From Ficedula albicollis (Eukaryota > Chordata > Aves > Passeriformes > Muscicapidae): 64,000 nucleotides of DNA. Below the pieces are notes generated by a model. It made no database searches and was not told the origin of the DNA. It saw nothing but the letters and a program-made list of their open reading frames with translations. The position numbers and the translations under genes were made by a program. Shown one piece after another: positions 1 through 15,100 of this stretch. Every line of letters begins with the position of its first letter. The first letter of the stretch is position 1. The stretch is from NCBI RefSeq assembly GCF_000247815.1, contig NC_021681.1, forward strand, positions 7,379,311 through 7,443,310, in the 5' to 3' direction.

Positions 1-3000
1 ATACAGGAATCAAGTATCTCATTCAGTTTACAGCTTTTTTTCCTCTGTGGTGAGAAAGGCTGAGTGCAATGAGAAGGCAAAGTTTACAGCAAATCTGAAA
101 ATTTAGCCTAACTTGGAAATGTCCAGAAATCAACTCTCTTCACACAAGCAGTCTTATAGCAAGCTTAGATATATTCCCTGCCCTAGTTTGCAAAAAGAGA
201 ACCACAATATGCTGAGGAGTAAGCAAAAAGGACTGCGGAGTATTTCTTCATGTCAACACAGATATTTTAGGTATGAAGGGGATATGCTCTGTATGCTGGA
301 AACTAGCACAGCAAGAAGACAGCACTCATTTCTGTTTGCACAAGGCATCAGTTACTAATATGCAGATATTACTTCACTTCCTTGGGATAAAATTAACTTA
401 ACAGAAGAATCTTAAAACCACAAATACATATTTTGAGAATGAAGAATCAGGCCTAAAACCAACCAACAAAAATAAAAAGTGCTTAAAATACTATGCCTCA
501 GCTTTTCACTCCCCAAAACACCATTTGCATAAAATAATCCTTATTTAACAATGACATCAAGTCTAGCCTGAGGCATATATTACCACATGATACAAATAAA
601 CAGAATTTAAAGTTGTCTAAAGTTCGCTCTTTACAGTACTTTCATAAAACAATGTTACAATTATTTAAAAAATATTTTGGCATCATTACTATATTTTGCA
701 ACCTACAGGAAAAGCTCTGTAAGTGCAAATCCCACTTCGTGCTAATTAGGTATTAGACTTTATGAAACAGAAAGGTCATATCCAAAAAAACACCAACCCA
801 CCAAAAAACCACCAACAAATCAACAACCCTCATTTAAGACTGAGTAACTCAATTCCTTACTGAAACCAATGGCAGCTGAAAAAGAAAAACACCAATACTG
901 ATTATTTTTTTTGCCAATTCTGAAGTATTTATCCACCTTGCCAATTCTGAAATCTAAGGTTCCAAAGCAAATATTGTAATGATCTTCTATATTAGCCTGT
1001 CAACCAAAGAAGAGCTCACATTTGATCTTGTCCCTGTTACTTTGCCATTCCTTTAAGGTGATTTACATCATATAGCAATACAAACCTTGCAGGTAAAACT
1101 GTTAATAGCTGGTTTAAGTGCATTTTCTGAAATATATTAGAATTACAAAAACAAGGTTAGCACATTCCCAAGAAAGCACTGTTAATTTTAACTGCAGAGT
1201 CCTTTTTCATATAGCAGAATAACACTAGAAGAGAGAATTGAAATGTTGTTTGTCAAAGAACCTGAGAACTTCTGTACTGTACAGTGCCAGGACCTATAGT
1301 GTGAGCCTGCACTGAGCATTCTGTTTCACTGACTGTGGTTTTGAAATACAACTGCAGGACCTGGGAAGTATGAGAAAGTTAACAGCCCCAAGGGCTGTTC
1401 AATGTTAAAACACAAAAGTAAAAAAAAAGGCAAACAGCAATTAAGGCTCAAATCCATTTCCCCAGTCTACTGCAGCTGTATGTACAAATGCACACCACCA
1501 ACGTTCTGGAAGGGAAGCAGCTACAGAGCTCCATGACAAACTACAGCCTGAGGCTGCAAATGCTCAGGAAGAGGCACTACAGCACATCTCCATAAATGTG
1601 CTTTACAGAATGAGGGCAGGAACCTCCAAAGACAAGGAACACTCAGAATCTTCATTTGTCTGCAGCACTGCACGAGATGCACAAGTTGACTTCAATTGAG
1701 GACAGACTTGTTTATATCACCCACACTTCCTCCTGCCCCCAAATTAAGGACATGTTTTATTCCCTTGACAGGGACCTGAAGACTCTTCATCTTTCTTGAT
1801 GCAATTAACTGATTAGGATGAACTCTTCATTAAATCCCCTTCCATCCCATTCCCCATGCTGTTCACCTACAAACTAAAACACTCACTCCTAGACGATAAA
1901 AAAACCAAACATTGCATTGTCCTTGTCTGACTTGGGCAAAATAAAAGAGCTCTTCTTACACATTAAAGATTAAAAACTGTCACAACATTTCATGTATCAG
2001 AGACAAACATTAGTGTCATTTAGGTATAAAGCTGAAGTCACTTATATTTTATACACTATATAAAATCTCTATGTATCAGATTATTAGCAAGCATTAAATA
2101 GAAAACTAATCCTATTCCTTAATCTGACATCACACCTTTATCAGTTCATTCCAGATTGCTGGTATTCACATTCTACAGACTGGCTGTAAAATTTGACAGA
2201 ACTTGGGAACTTGAACAATTAAATCATCAGAATTCATCTGTAAAGCACCCATGACCTATAAAAAAACCTGAACATTTGTTTTTGTGGAGGAAAGGCACAG
2301 GCAAGGAAAGATAAAATGTTGCTAACCCAAGTTTTGATTTTCCCAGCAGGAGTCCACGACCATTAACTCAGCTCAGTTGCCTTTAACTCCCCCTTGTTAA
2401 TGATCCCGAAACACAGAATATACAAATCAAGCAAAAAATATTTGTAGCTGCTAAAATACACCAAAATTACATCCATAAAATAGGAATTATTTCTACAGAG
2501 ATGAAAATACATTAAAACTATGAAAAATCTGTTCTTCTCTAAGTCTTTAATGATAGAGCATACTTCTCACAGATTGGTATATGAACAAAGGAGGAGGGAG
2601 TGTTACATATAATTTACACAAATAACTACAGGCACATTTCTGAAAGACAAAAAGTAAGTCAAATATACAAAGCTGTAGCAGAAAGTAGTGGTAAAAAAAA
2701 CTGCTTATGAAGAATTAAACCAGAAGTCAGTGCAAACACTGTTTATAGCTTACAGAGCAACAAGTTACTGTTTTGAAAGGTTACATTTTTCATTTCACGA
2801 ATTTACAACTGAAAAAGCAGGCATGCAGGTTTTCTAGAAAAGAGTGTTCACATACAGTTATTTATCACTTAGTGCAGTTTCATGCATATATTCTCCAGAA
2901 AGTCTATTCAATGAGCGGCCAAGGCAGATAACCACTAAAAAGACATCATTCAATTACTGAGCATGTTCTGTTTTGTTGTTTTTTTGGTTTTTTTTCCATA

Positions 3001-3065
3001 TTTATTGTAACCTCTCATTTGCAGATATGACTGTAGGATGAAGCTAAAAAGTTACAAATCCTTAC
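1..3065 (-). other. SLC25A36: SLC25A36 intron 4 (partial)
   Basis: AT-rich non-coding sequence between exon 4 and the left edge. I searched the minus strand for the expected next exon and saw no match. There is a small direct repeat (TTGCCAATTCTGAA at 911-924 and 938-951). No recognisable transposon or RNA gene was seen. Open frames here are short and lack family features. Confidence 0.75.
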
Positions 3066-3166
3066 CTGCCACACCAGCTGAAATCATGTGTACCTGCGTG
3101 GAATCTGGATTGAAAATATTGTTCAACTTTTCCTTGCAATTTGAGTAAGCAGCAAAATATATTGCT
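3066..3166 (-). CDS. SLC25A36: SLC25A36 exon 4
   Basis: 101 coding bases. The acceptor TTTTAG lies just before 3166 and the donor GTAAGGA starts at 3065. It encodes residues 98-130 ([20 protein letters not shown], then [13 protein letters not shown]) plus the first base of codon 131. This is the end of transmembrane helix 2, the cytosolic loop, and the start of helix 3. The following exon, expected to begin with GFTAI and carry the PIW signature of repeat 2, is not found between 1 and 3065. Confidence 0.97.
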
Positions 3167-6100
3167 CTAAAATTAGAACAAAATCCAAGTTATGTTATGT
3201 TTTACATTTCAAAATCCTCAACAAGCAGCACCATTAACTTCACTGACTGAAGATTATCTTGGGCTAAAACTTCCTTCCTCAGTAAAGACCTACTCAAGGA
3301 TTAACTCTTGCAAAGTAATGGTACCATCCTAGGAATGGAAATGAAAAATCTAAACATGACACATGAACCTCTTTCCCACACAACAGCTCCAATTACCAAT
3401 TGGTGAGGGGAACGACAGATAGTTTGAAATATGGCAGTGATTTTTGTGACACTAAGAAGTTCAGCCAGGGAAGAAAAACACTGAAAACATTTCATATTCT
3501 TTAACATTAATAACAGAACAAACTTCTTCTAATGGAACTAAACTCATTTCAATAGCAGGACAACTGGAAGATAACTACCAAGTATGTAGCTTCTAAAAAA
3601 ACCCAGCATTCTTACTACTACAGCATTTAAGATTTAAATGTTGATAACTTGACCTTATAAATATTTATACTTTAAATGCTAGAAGAGCTGTGAAGCTGTG
3701 ATTCACATTTTGTTTCCAGAGTTCCGTATTTGTAATAAACACTGGCTTTTGTCTCTGAACACACCATCAAAAATGTTAGTATTCAAACAAAGCTAGACAA
3801 AGGCAGCATCCCAATTCAATATATTATGTAAAATGGTTGTTTTTGCTCATTAAAGCTAACAAACTTTTTTTAAGTACATATAAACCTCACATTTCAGGTA
3901 GTAACTCAGTTGTTTTAAATCTATGGATGCCCCTCTACAAGAGAAAAAAAAAAACAAATGTGCCACTTTTCCCAAGTAGAACATTAACCTCATTAGCTGT
4001 GTGAGCATGTTTTTCTTTATTAGAAAAAAGATAAAGTGCTTGCTTTATGGGTGTAATTTCTAAAATGGAACCTGAACTCAATTAAGTACACTGGGGATGT
4101 TATGAAATATGCTTCTCTACAGCTTATTTAAACAAAGAGCTGATGTTAAATCCACTTAGCTAATGCTTAATTGAAATGAATACTGGTTGAAGACAGAATC
4201 AGCCAGAGGGAAATAAAGACATGCTTATAAATAAGGTTTACACTCTACATCAAGCGGACATTTTAGCAAGCTAAGTATTTCACCTGGGGAAGAAAATCAG
4301 CCAGAGGGAAATAAAGACATGCTTATAAATAAGGTTTACACTCTACATCAAGCAGACATTTTAGCAAGCTAAGTATTTCAACTGGGGAAGATCCAAAGGG
4401 AAACAGAAGATTTAGCATATAATTAACTGAAAAGAAATAGATTTTTTTTTTTTCCAACTGAGGATATTCTTCATGGAGGATAGTCACTTTTGCAATGGAT
4501 CCCATCCCTGGGTAAAAACTGCTGTGAAAGTGATATCAGTATTGAAGATTTGATCAGACTGGTCTATTGTACAAAGTATAGACCTTCCAAATTAGCCTGA
4601 TATCCGATAGGTGTCAAGAACAAAAATGCTACTGGGTTTACTTCAGCTTTTCCAAAGAGTAGTGCTGAAGTTAAGTGATCAGAAAACAACTCTGATAGTC
4701 CTAAATTCTTCAAAAATTTTCTAAAACAAAGATAATCTAATTCCTTCATTAAGTTTTTTTTTTATTATTATTTATGCAGAGGATCTAAAGTTCAGTTTAG
4801 TAATATTTTTCAGAAACCTCTAAATATCTCCAACTGGAAAAATTAAGATACTCTCCAACTGAGTATGCAAGAGATAGGAATGTTTTCTCTTCAAACAAAA
4901 CAAATGAACAAACAAAAGCAGGGCACTAAGTCAAGGAAAAAAAAACCTTTGTGGAATATATTCCCTCTGCATGAAGACTCTTCTCTTAAACAGAGAAGAG
5001 AAAAAAAGAGCCAGGAAACAACTTTAAGTATTCCTCACCCAGGCCAAAGGAACATATTACTTTTAAACAGCTTTGTTTCTATACTCTTCCCATGCATTCT
5101 CCTATTTTTGGACTGAACTTCAGGTAACAGTTCTATGTAAGGATAAATTCAGATTCTGGCATAATGTGCTTCTCTCTGTCTGCCAGCAACAGCTGAGGAG
5201 CTGGAGTATTTGTGCTGATGCAGAGCAACAGACAACAGCAACAAACAGCAATGGATCTCACTGCCAACTAGATCAGACTTACATCCTCACGCCGCACTGC
5301 CCCAGTACCCTTTGGAGCCCAGTCCACTGCTGGATCTGCTTTCTCTGGGACAGCTGGCAAGTCTCTCATCTTTCCCAGTGTCTCACCCTTTGAAGTTTCA
5401 GAACAGGCGTCCTCCTGCTCGGGAGCACCAGGCTGTGCTTCACCAGAACTCACGAAGGAAGACTCAGTGTTTTGAGGCTACAATCACATAATTGCTTCCT
5501 CAAGATGATGGATTAACTGAAAGCTAAGTCCTTGTATATTCCAAGATCCAAACTTGTAGTTTACATGTGCAATTCCTTAAGAATTTTTCTTCTTAACTGG
5601 ACAAAACTCTGCACAAGGAGTAGTGCCCAACAGTAAATACTATTACAATAGCACACAGGATAGGAAATGCTGAGATACTTGGAGCTCTAGAGTACATAAA
5701 TGGCCCAATTCTTCAGGCAAAAAGTTACCCAAGAACCAAAGGTTACTTGCTGCTAATTAAGTATTTACAACTGCAGATGCAAGACTTGTTTCAAACACAC
5801 ATGAAAGCCCCTAATGGATTTCATTTATTGTGCATGTTTGTATTTACCTGGAAGGAGCAACGCCAACTAAGTTAGGACCCAGCCCTCTGAGCAGAGAACG
5901 AGGGCCTTCATTTTGCAAGATCATCCTGGAAAACAAGACAACAATACTGTAACACTCAGAGCAAAATTAAGGAATGCACTAACCATGAAAACAACATCAT
6001 GTGAAAAACTTTCATAGTAACTGACAATAATACAGTGCTGACCACAAAAAAACTAGTCATTTCCTAGAATCAGAATAAAAAAATTACATTATTGCTCAAC

Positions 6101-9100
6101 ATACCATAAAAACCATAAACTAAATGCAGAAATAAGACTTGAGATGTCAATACAGATTTAACTTAGATACAGGAACACATCCATGTGCAGAGGTGTCTGT
6201 TAGGAAGTTCAAGAAAGTATTCTTGAATCAGAGAGAAAATATTAAGCATGGAAATGTTCCCATTATATAGGCTGTAGATTGCTCAGGAGGAAAAATACTT
6301 TATTCTATGCTACATTCCTTTCACCACCCTTCAGCTCCCAATGTTTGTGAACTTTTTTGAGTGGGAGGGCCAAGGAGCAAAGGGCAAAGAGAGGAGAGAA
6401 CTTCAGAAGTCCAGTTTCACTCAGTCATTGCTGCCACTCCAGAAGATGTTGCTCTACTGCCTATAGCACCCAGCCAGAGACACCTTTGGCAATTTATTGT
6501 TATCTCCTCCTCTCAAAAAGAGAAACCTCAACACAGCTTTGAATGTGCTGCCCCAGTGTGATTCCACAAAACTCCCAAGAGGGCACTAAATGTCAAGGCA
6601 GAAGTTTGTATCTCTAAGGCTTCTTTCCTATTTGTCCTGCCTTCCTTATATCCATAAAATGCTGAAATTCATTAAGTATTCAACCAGAAGCCCATTCTTA
6701 GCTTTATTCTTTAAGACATGGTGATTATTTTGACTATAGCAAAACAAAGTTGAAAACTTCAATGTGAGAAGTGACCCTTCCTAGAGGCAGGGATTCCCTC
6801 CAATCAGTTCTGACCTGCTGCCTGTGTGCTCCTAACCAAGCATTACTGCTGGGTGTGGACCTAGCAGTTTTTTGGTTTTTGACTCATTCCAGGGAATACT
6901 GCTGGGTGTGGACCTAGCAGTTTTTTGGCTTTTGACAATCCTTACCTATCCATGCAAGGTAATTCACTGATAGTAAATGAGACAGAAGTGTAATCCATGC
7001 AGTGTCATAACCACAGCAGAGTCCTCACATCTCCTGTACCATGTCTACTACAAATACAGCTCAGGAAAGATGGCTTGGGTGGCAGCAGGGTATAACCTTG
7101 GACATTTGTGGAAAGCATGGTACATGGAGTGAGTTGAGACTTCACGTAAGACATTACTAATCCTTTGGTTTTGCAATACAGATCCCATGTAGTTGTGGAT
7201 TTTAGGAAGAGCTGAAGATGGTTATGCATCAACGTACCCTGGCACAGTAAGAGATATTAATATTCAGTTCTAGTGAAATCAGTCTGCCCCACAATCTAGA
7301 TGCTAATCACATTGGTATTTTAAAAAGTATGTTAGGACATGGGAGGAGAAACAAGGACTACCTGCATCCCATTACTGAAAATTGCCCTAGCAATTACTTT
7401 AGAACCAGATTTAAAGTTAAGAATTAACTACATTACCAGATGCTATAAAATACAACCCCGAGCTCACTGATTTAGAAATACTGGTCAATGCACACAAATT
7501 TTTTTGTATATTTCTTCTCCAAAGAACCATGCAGGTTAATGACAAGTCAATTACTAAATAAACCAAACTACCCTTATAGTATAAATGGCCATTTTGTTTG
7601 GAATTTACTATCCGAACAAACAAGTGAAAGCAATTCACCATTGCTCTGCTGCTAAATCAAACTGAAAGTTTGCTTTTGCTTTCACTAAGCAAAAATAAAC
7701 CAGTGTTTCTGTAGTTACTACTCCACCCTCAGTATTTAGGAACACTGACATATAATGCATCCAGCAACACCCCAGCTTTTTGTCCATAACAATCAGCTAT
7801 CATTTCACTATGTGGGCAGCACTGCTCCACACCAGTAATTGGAATGCCGAATACATACTCAAAGACACCTTGGAAATTCAAATTTTTGGACCTGTCATCC
7901 TGAAAGCATTTTCATGCCTTGCAGTGCTGAACCCAATTAACATGGTTTGTATCCACTTAATTACCACACCATGTGTCACACATATATATGCACATATAGA
8001 TATACATTTATTCAAAGCAGCAGGAATCTCAGTGTCTTCGACATGGTTTGTATCCACTTAATTACCACACCACGTGTCACACATATATATGCAAATATAG
8101 CTATACATGTATTCAAAGCAGCAGGAATCTCAGTGTCTTCAAAACTTAGGAATGAAGTGTACCAGGTCTATTTGCTTCTTTTGGATCTACAGTCCCAGAA
8201 GCTGACAGAGCAGCAAAGAGCAGGAGAGAGGACTACAATGGAGGATTACAATTACAGAGAGGATTACAATTACTATGAATGCTCTTTTACATTCATAGTC
8301 ACCAGCTGGAGGAGTGCCAGAGGCTGCACTGAAAATAAGACACAAACTTTTTGCATTAAAAAGCAGATCCCAGGGCCTGCACTTGTTTATTGAAAGCAGT
8401 TAAGGGCAAATCCATGGTTGGAAGAGCAGGACAAGTGCTCCATACAGCCTCAACTGACTTTACGTTACATGGAGAGCCTGCACTGGGAGGCTGGTGAGAT
8501 TTCCTTTAGCAAGGCCACAGTTAATTAATTGAGAATAGAAGATAGAAGTTGTCAAGACTCAACCAGCTTTCTAATGCAAGAAGCAGCAGCAGGTCCTTCC
8601 TGTAGGAAATATCCCCTCATCCCCAAGTACTGAAGGTACCTACCTCCCCCTTCCCTTAACTGGCTAGCTTGAGTCCCCCAGGGTGACTCCTTCCTGTGGG
8701 CCACAGAAGCAGTTTAACTGTAGCCTTACAACTTCCCTGCTGGCTCCTGAACTACACAAGCACTGCAAACAAGGAGAGGAAAGGCAGCCCCTATTTAGTG
8801 AGGCACTACACAAACAACATATCTGAGATCACTACAAAAAGCTGGCCTTAGCTGTTTCTTACTAGCTCTAAAAGAATGTTACTAGTCACACCAGAAGGTA
8901 TTCAAAGGCAAAAAACTGTGTGGGTAGTGAAAGTTGAAAGAGACTAAGAAACAGCGTTTATTTTAATTGCCTCCATATTCAGTAACTTCTATGTTTTGGA
9001 CACAAAACAGTTTTAAAGTCTTATACTAATGCTTTTTCAGAATGCAAATGGGAGTCTGGCACTTCAGTGTTAGTAAATTCTGGGGATGCAGTTTGGAGCT

Positions 9101-12100
9101 CTGTTCAAGGAATACATGCTCTGGCTACTTCAACCTACACACTCAAGTATGAAGGACATTAAAAAAATTGGAAACACAGTTAAAAGGCAAAATATGGAAA
9201 GTCATCTCCTGGTAGCATCACGACAGACATACGAGTCTGAATCTTACACAGATTTTGATTTCCTCCCTCCCCAAAATGAACCCAAACCCTTGTGCAGGTA
9301 CACTCACTTCAGACAATGGAGAGGTCCAGGAGAAACTCTGGTTACTCTGTTGACAGTAGCACCATTCACAGTGTTGAGATGAACTTCAGAGATGTAGAGA
9401 GTCACAGAGGAGGACTGCAGTCGTGTTTTTACAACTTCCAGTGGACATGTCAGAATTGCACCAACAGTACCTCCACATCTGCAAAGATAAACAGGATCAT
9501 CACATTTTTAACTGTGAAGAAACTGAAGGATACATTCACATAGAATTGACATTATAGTCAACTCAGTCCCACTGCAAAAAGTGAAGAGCCAATGGGAACA
9601 TGTGTGACAATGACAGTTATTCGCCCTTGAAGGAAAGCGAACTGTTAAGGCAGTTTGCAAACTCCACAACTTGAAGTGAAAATTTAAACAGAGAAAATGT
9701 AGTGAAGGTGCATAGTGCATGCAAATCAGTTCTGGAAAGTAGCTCAGCAGCTTAAATGTTTAACTTCTTATGGTAAATTTTACCTTTTTTTTTAATGTTT
9801 AGTGCACTCTTAACCACAAAAATGGTGCCAAAAATCCTTAAGGGCAGAAAAGATTAATGCACTATGCACATGGGACTGGTAAAATCTGTAGTGTCACAAT
9901 TTAATAACATCTTCAAAAGCCCAATTGTATTTTGGTCATTGTACCATGAAAGCAGCAATTGTCCAAGCGCTTCCAAGCTCTGCTCACTTCAGCAAGGCAG
10001 ACCAGGTACTGTGGAGCAGAAATTGCAAAGGCAGAAGAGCTCATGTGCTGACCAGGTGAAGACTTGCCAGGCCTGTTTCAGCCAGCCTCTCATTCCTGAG
10101 AGCAAACCAAGGAAAGCCATGCACAATGTGTGCTGACAGCAGTTCCTGCCATTCTGCTCAACCACGGGCTGCTCACTTCAGCAAGGCAGACCAGGTACTG
10201 TGGAGCAGAAATTGCAAAGGCAGAAGAGCTCATGTGCTGACCAGGTGAAGACTTGCCAGGCCTGTTTCAGCCAGCCTCTCATTCCTGAGAGCAAACCAAG
10301 GAAAGCCATGCACAATGTGTGCTGACAGCAGTTCCTGCCATTCTGCTCAACCACGGTGCAGCCAGGAACACACTGCCCTGCATAGCTCTGCTCAGAGCTT
10401 TCTTGGGTTTCTTCAGAACTCAGTTATTAATATCCACATTCCTAGCTGTGCAACTGCAGCCTTGGAGGGAAAAACAGCAAATTCACAAATTCCGAGCTCC
10501 AAGACAGTCTCTTGAACCTTTTCAGAGAGCAGCATTCTTAACATTGCTAAATATCCTTCTTAAAACTATGGACACGACCTATCTCCTTTAAAAAACAAAC
10601 AAACAATCCAACCCAAAGAAGCAAACCTAGATTTCAGTTCTGTTATTAATGCTAACTACAGTTCAGTTTGAAATCCACTAACACATAAATACAATTTGTA
10701 TTAAAGTCAGAGGGCCCATATTTGCTTCCCCTAATAAATATATAGAATAACATATATATAACTAGAAGAAGTGCTTGATTCTGACAAGATATTTATCAGC
10801 CTTTTTTCCCTAATACAGGAAGCTCATACACCCCCAAACCCTTTAATAAGCTGTAAGTCTATACAAGTCTTTTAAAAATGTTTTCCAAAATGAAAAGGAA
10901 AGTTCAGTCCAAATTAGGAGTAATAATTAAGACTCAAGATATCCTATAAACTTTCATAAGAGGGTAGTCTGATGACTCTTTTCCACCACAGAGAATACTA
11001 AAAATACAGCACTGCATCCTACAAACCTATCTCTTTGTATGAAGTGATCTGAGAAGAGCAGAGCTGCCAAGTAGAAGTCTGATGCTCACTTAACACTCCA
11101 TTTAAACCCAGTGACCTAGACTTATCCTATTACTAAGCCTAAAGGCATCCTGCCTGTCCCTAGCTCCAACGTTAGACTGAGGTCTATTCTCTTTCAAGTT
11201 TTAATTGCAGAAAGATAGTTTCTTTTCCAGTTTGGAAAAAAGTGTTATCACAAGGAGATGAAAGACTGTCTTTCAGTGTGTGCTGCACACATGCAGTTAC
11301 AGCCTGACACAGACATTAGAGCAGCCTGCTCTGAATGAGCAATTCACTTGCTTCTAACAGTAAGCTACAAATAGACTTATTTTAAAATGAAGACTGCCAG
11401 AAAGAGAGTAAATGTGCTAATATTTATTCTAGCCAGGGTTGGAAACAGTAAGAGCCTATAACGTGAAGGTTCAAGATGTGAATAGCCTGTGAGAAGCACA
11501 GGTAGGTCAGCTCCCAAAATAATGTGACATGAAGCTACTGAAACACTAAAACTCGAGACAAAGTTGTCTGTGTTTCCTGCAGTTCAAAACAGACCCCACT
11601 CCATGGTCACACGCCTAGGCAGGCAATGAAGGAAGTTGGCTTTGGAGTTTACTTCCTTTCCTGCAACCCCTCCATTTCTGTTCTCCTTGAGCTTACTCTC
11701 TTGAAAACTTTTCTGCTTTTGATTTTGGACAGTTTACACATGAACTTGTTTTCAAGCAACAGTAATCACAAGAGAAGGCACAAGACATGATTTTTATTAA
11801 CGAGATAAATGGAAGTAGGGAAGAAATGAGGACAAAAAAAACTTGACCGGCATTCTTGAACAGGGTTTGAAGTTTGGAGCCCTTAATTGCCTCCCCTTCC
11901 CCCTCCCCCAATATCAGAGCAGAAAAATTTTATAAAGTTGAAGATTAACACTGACGTGCCCTACTTGCCCTACATGCTCCCCTGCACCACACCCAAATCA
12001 CAAGGGATGCCTGACTGCAGCAGCAGCAGCTCTACCAGACATTCAGGGTGGATGGGCCAGACACTCTTCACTCAGCAGTGGATTACTGGGGAAGAAGGCT

Positions 12101-15100
12101 GATACACAGCTGCTCTGTGCTTGCTGGTTTTGTCTACAGCAGGCACTGGTCAGTGACAGCCAGCAGATGTAACAGCAGCCAGCACCACATCAACATGCAT
12201 CCTGAACAAACAGCAGATTCACCTGCCTCCCTTTAAGAGGCTCTTCCTGCACTACATTCTGCCAATTAAGTAATTTCAAATAATCAGCACCCTTGGCACT
12301 TACTTGCTGTTGTGTTTCTTTGGTTAGGCTTTTCTTAAATAATTTGTCTCTACTGAACCCAAGAATATTTTCAATGTTTTCCACTAACTATTGATAGCCT
12401 GAATTAAACTACTCTGTCCCCAATCTTCAGGGGCTCAAATTTGTTCTTACAGCTGAAGAAAGATGAGAAGTTTTACAGTGCTGTGTGGTTCTATAATGTG
12501 AGTCTTAGCAAAATCTTCAATTTCTACTTGTGTCAAAATAACAGATCACTTTCCCAGCCCTCAAAAAGCCCCATATAATAGAGACAACTTCTGAAACTGA
12601 AGGAATGAAAGAAATGTCTTGATATGCTGAGGAATTAGAACTTTCTCAATGGTCACAAGATCCACTGAGTTTGAACTAAGCTACTAAACAAAGGCATAAT
12701 CCAGTAACTACCCTGACTTGTCTACTTCACTTGACCTTTAAGATAAACACCTCAAGGCTTGACAAAAATGTATTTATGAAGAACTGTCAATAAACAGAGC
12801 TTGTGGGTAAACACAGAAGAGAAACAATTCAAAAATATGCACTCTGTACAAATAAGCAACTTCTAAGAAGCATAGCAGCTGTTCTGTTATAGCATCAATG
12901 ACAGTGTATTTTACTTAGAAATGTATTTCCAGCCTTGCTTATTTAACACACTACTGGGAATACCATCAGAGACAACTACATTTTTGTGCCCGAGTTCTGG
13001 CAGGTCATTAGCAGCCAGCCACCAGCTCCAGCCTACAATAAGTGCTCTATAAATTCCCAGCCTTTCTTGCTCCCCCTCCTCACTGCTTCAAATTAAGGGG
13101 AATACTTTTACTTTGTGGTTTAACACAAATTAGGAACTTGAACAGTTCAGAAAAACATTTTTTTTAACAGTTTGAAAAATGTGATATTTCTTCTCAATAA
13201 TGCAAGTGGGATTTTGTAAACTACTTCAGAAATTTCTACTACCTAAAACCACTCTGGGTTTGTTTTTCTCCAGTCATGCATGCACCAGGCCACAACACGT
13301 GTGACTTGTAGGAACATTTACTAATGTGTAACTTTTTCTCCAGGATTAGATGAATTTCACCTGCTAGAGTAAGTAGGTGAACAAACACACTCCTGCTGAC
13401 ACAGTGTAAATGGGAAGAGAAGAATGGCAAGACCTGAGACACTCCTGTGGCTGAATGCTTACTGCATTTCCAGTTCCCAGTGAATGCTATTCAGAACACC
13501 ACTTGATCATCATATCTATCCTAAATGTGATATTTGCCTCTAATCAGTGTTTACTACAAGCCTTCTTCAGCCTTATCACACAAGTATAAAAAAAGCTTGC
13601 AAAGCTGACTTTCAGCAGAAACACCTTGATCATAAAAGGTGAATCCACCTGTAGGCCCCAAGCAATTTGAAGCGCAGAAAAGTGGAGACCAGTAGGTAAA
13701 TCCAAAAAAACCCACACCAGTTAAAAAAGAAGGACTAAAATCCCAATACTATTAATACAGTCAAGCTAGAGAATTAAAATTTCAACTTGAGCCTTCTGTA
13801 CAATTTAAGAGATGTCACATTCAGTGAAACAAGAATCATGGACATCACAAGATGTAGTTATCATCTGCAGGATCACAATAAACCTAAAAGAAAGACAATG
13901 AAACTAAGAACAGTTGTCTACTTGATATCTCTTGGACTGAAGAATCTAGGAAGATGGCAATGTTCTACTAAACTAAGGAGAACATTTCTCCTCCAGAAAG
14001 CATCCATTGGGGAAAAAAACCAAACCAAAAACTAAAACCACAAAGGAAACCTCAACTACCCACAACACATTTAATTTAATTTGATCCCAACTGGTGATTT
14101 AGAAAACCATTATTTCACTGGCTTAATAGAGACAAACCTTCAACTACTGGGCTTTAAATTCTGCCAACTGTTCAACAGGTACAGCTCTGACAATCATTTT
14201 CCTCAGACACACCTGCATTATTTGTGTGACACTCCAAGGAAAAAAATATGCACATGCTTCAAAAACCTTATCCTGTTTGGCATTCAAATCCCAGATTCTC
14301 CTTGGCTACACAAGAAAGTTGTCCTACTATGGCAAGGTTAAGGTGTTTGCTAAGGAGTCACTGCCCTTGTCCAGAGCAGCTAACTATCTTCCACTGGTAC
14401 CTTTCAGCCCTGCAAGTACCAAGAGAGACAGCTCCAGCATGGATGAGGGTCTCAAATTCAGCCACTGGACTGTCTAGAAATGCTCTAAAGCAGACTGATA
14501 TTCCAAATGCCAGTGCAGGCTGACTTCAAAGTAAAAATGTCAATGCACATTTTATTAATTCCTTGAGATAACGATGTATTTTATGGAAAAAAAAAGCCAT
14601 GGCTGCCTAGTCCTAGTTTCAGATTCACCTTTCAGAGTATTTGTAACCACAGCCTCAAAGACTTAAAGATAAACCTTGACCCTGTTATCTCAGGTCTACA
14701 TTAATTCATGTATTTTACCAGCTACTTATCTTTCCTGTAGGAAAATGAAAGTTCCATGCAAACACTGGCTGCCAAAAGAAACAGCAAGTAAAATGAGCAT
14801 AAAATTCTGTCAAATAAAAAGCACCCAAGCCACTTTCAAACAGAGCACCTTTTTATCTCTTCATCAGTTACTGCAAATTCAGGTCCCACGTCTATCAGCA
14901 GTTTCATGGACATGTCTTACAACCAAAGTAACTTTCACACGAACAAAGTTGCAGCTTTGGATATTACCTGCATAGTAGGTAATAGTCTTAGCAGTCTTTG
15001 GAGAGTACAGAAGGGCTTCAGCAAGCACAGCTTTCAGAAACAACATTCATTAATCCTGAATTTTCAGGGTTTTCATGGTATAATACTGTTCAACTTGAGT

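Larger units (their letters stand above)
5926..9307 (-). other. SLC25A36: SLC25A36 intron 2
   Basis: 3,382 bp between exons 3 and 2. It holds two short tandem duplications (6844-6936 and 7940-8140). A 148-codon plus-strand open frame (7947-8393) spans the second duplication and is antisense to the intron; nothing in it suggests a protein. Confidence 0.85.

Noticed and set aside
1..3065. SLC25A36 exon 5 (expected residues GFTAI ... NPIW)
   Set aside because: I searched the minus strand for the expected words and splice sites and found none, so it must lie left of the window.
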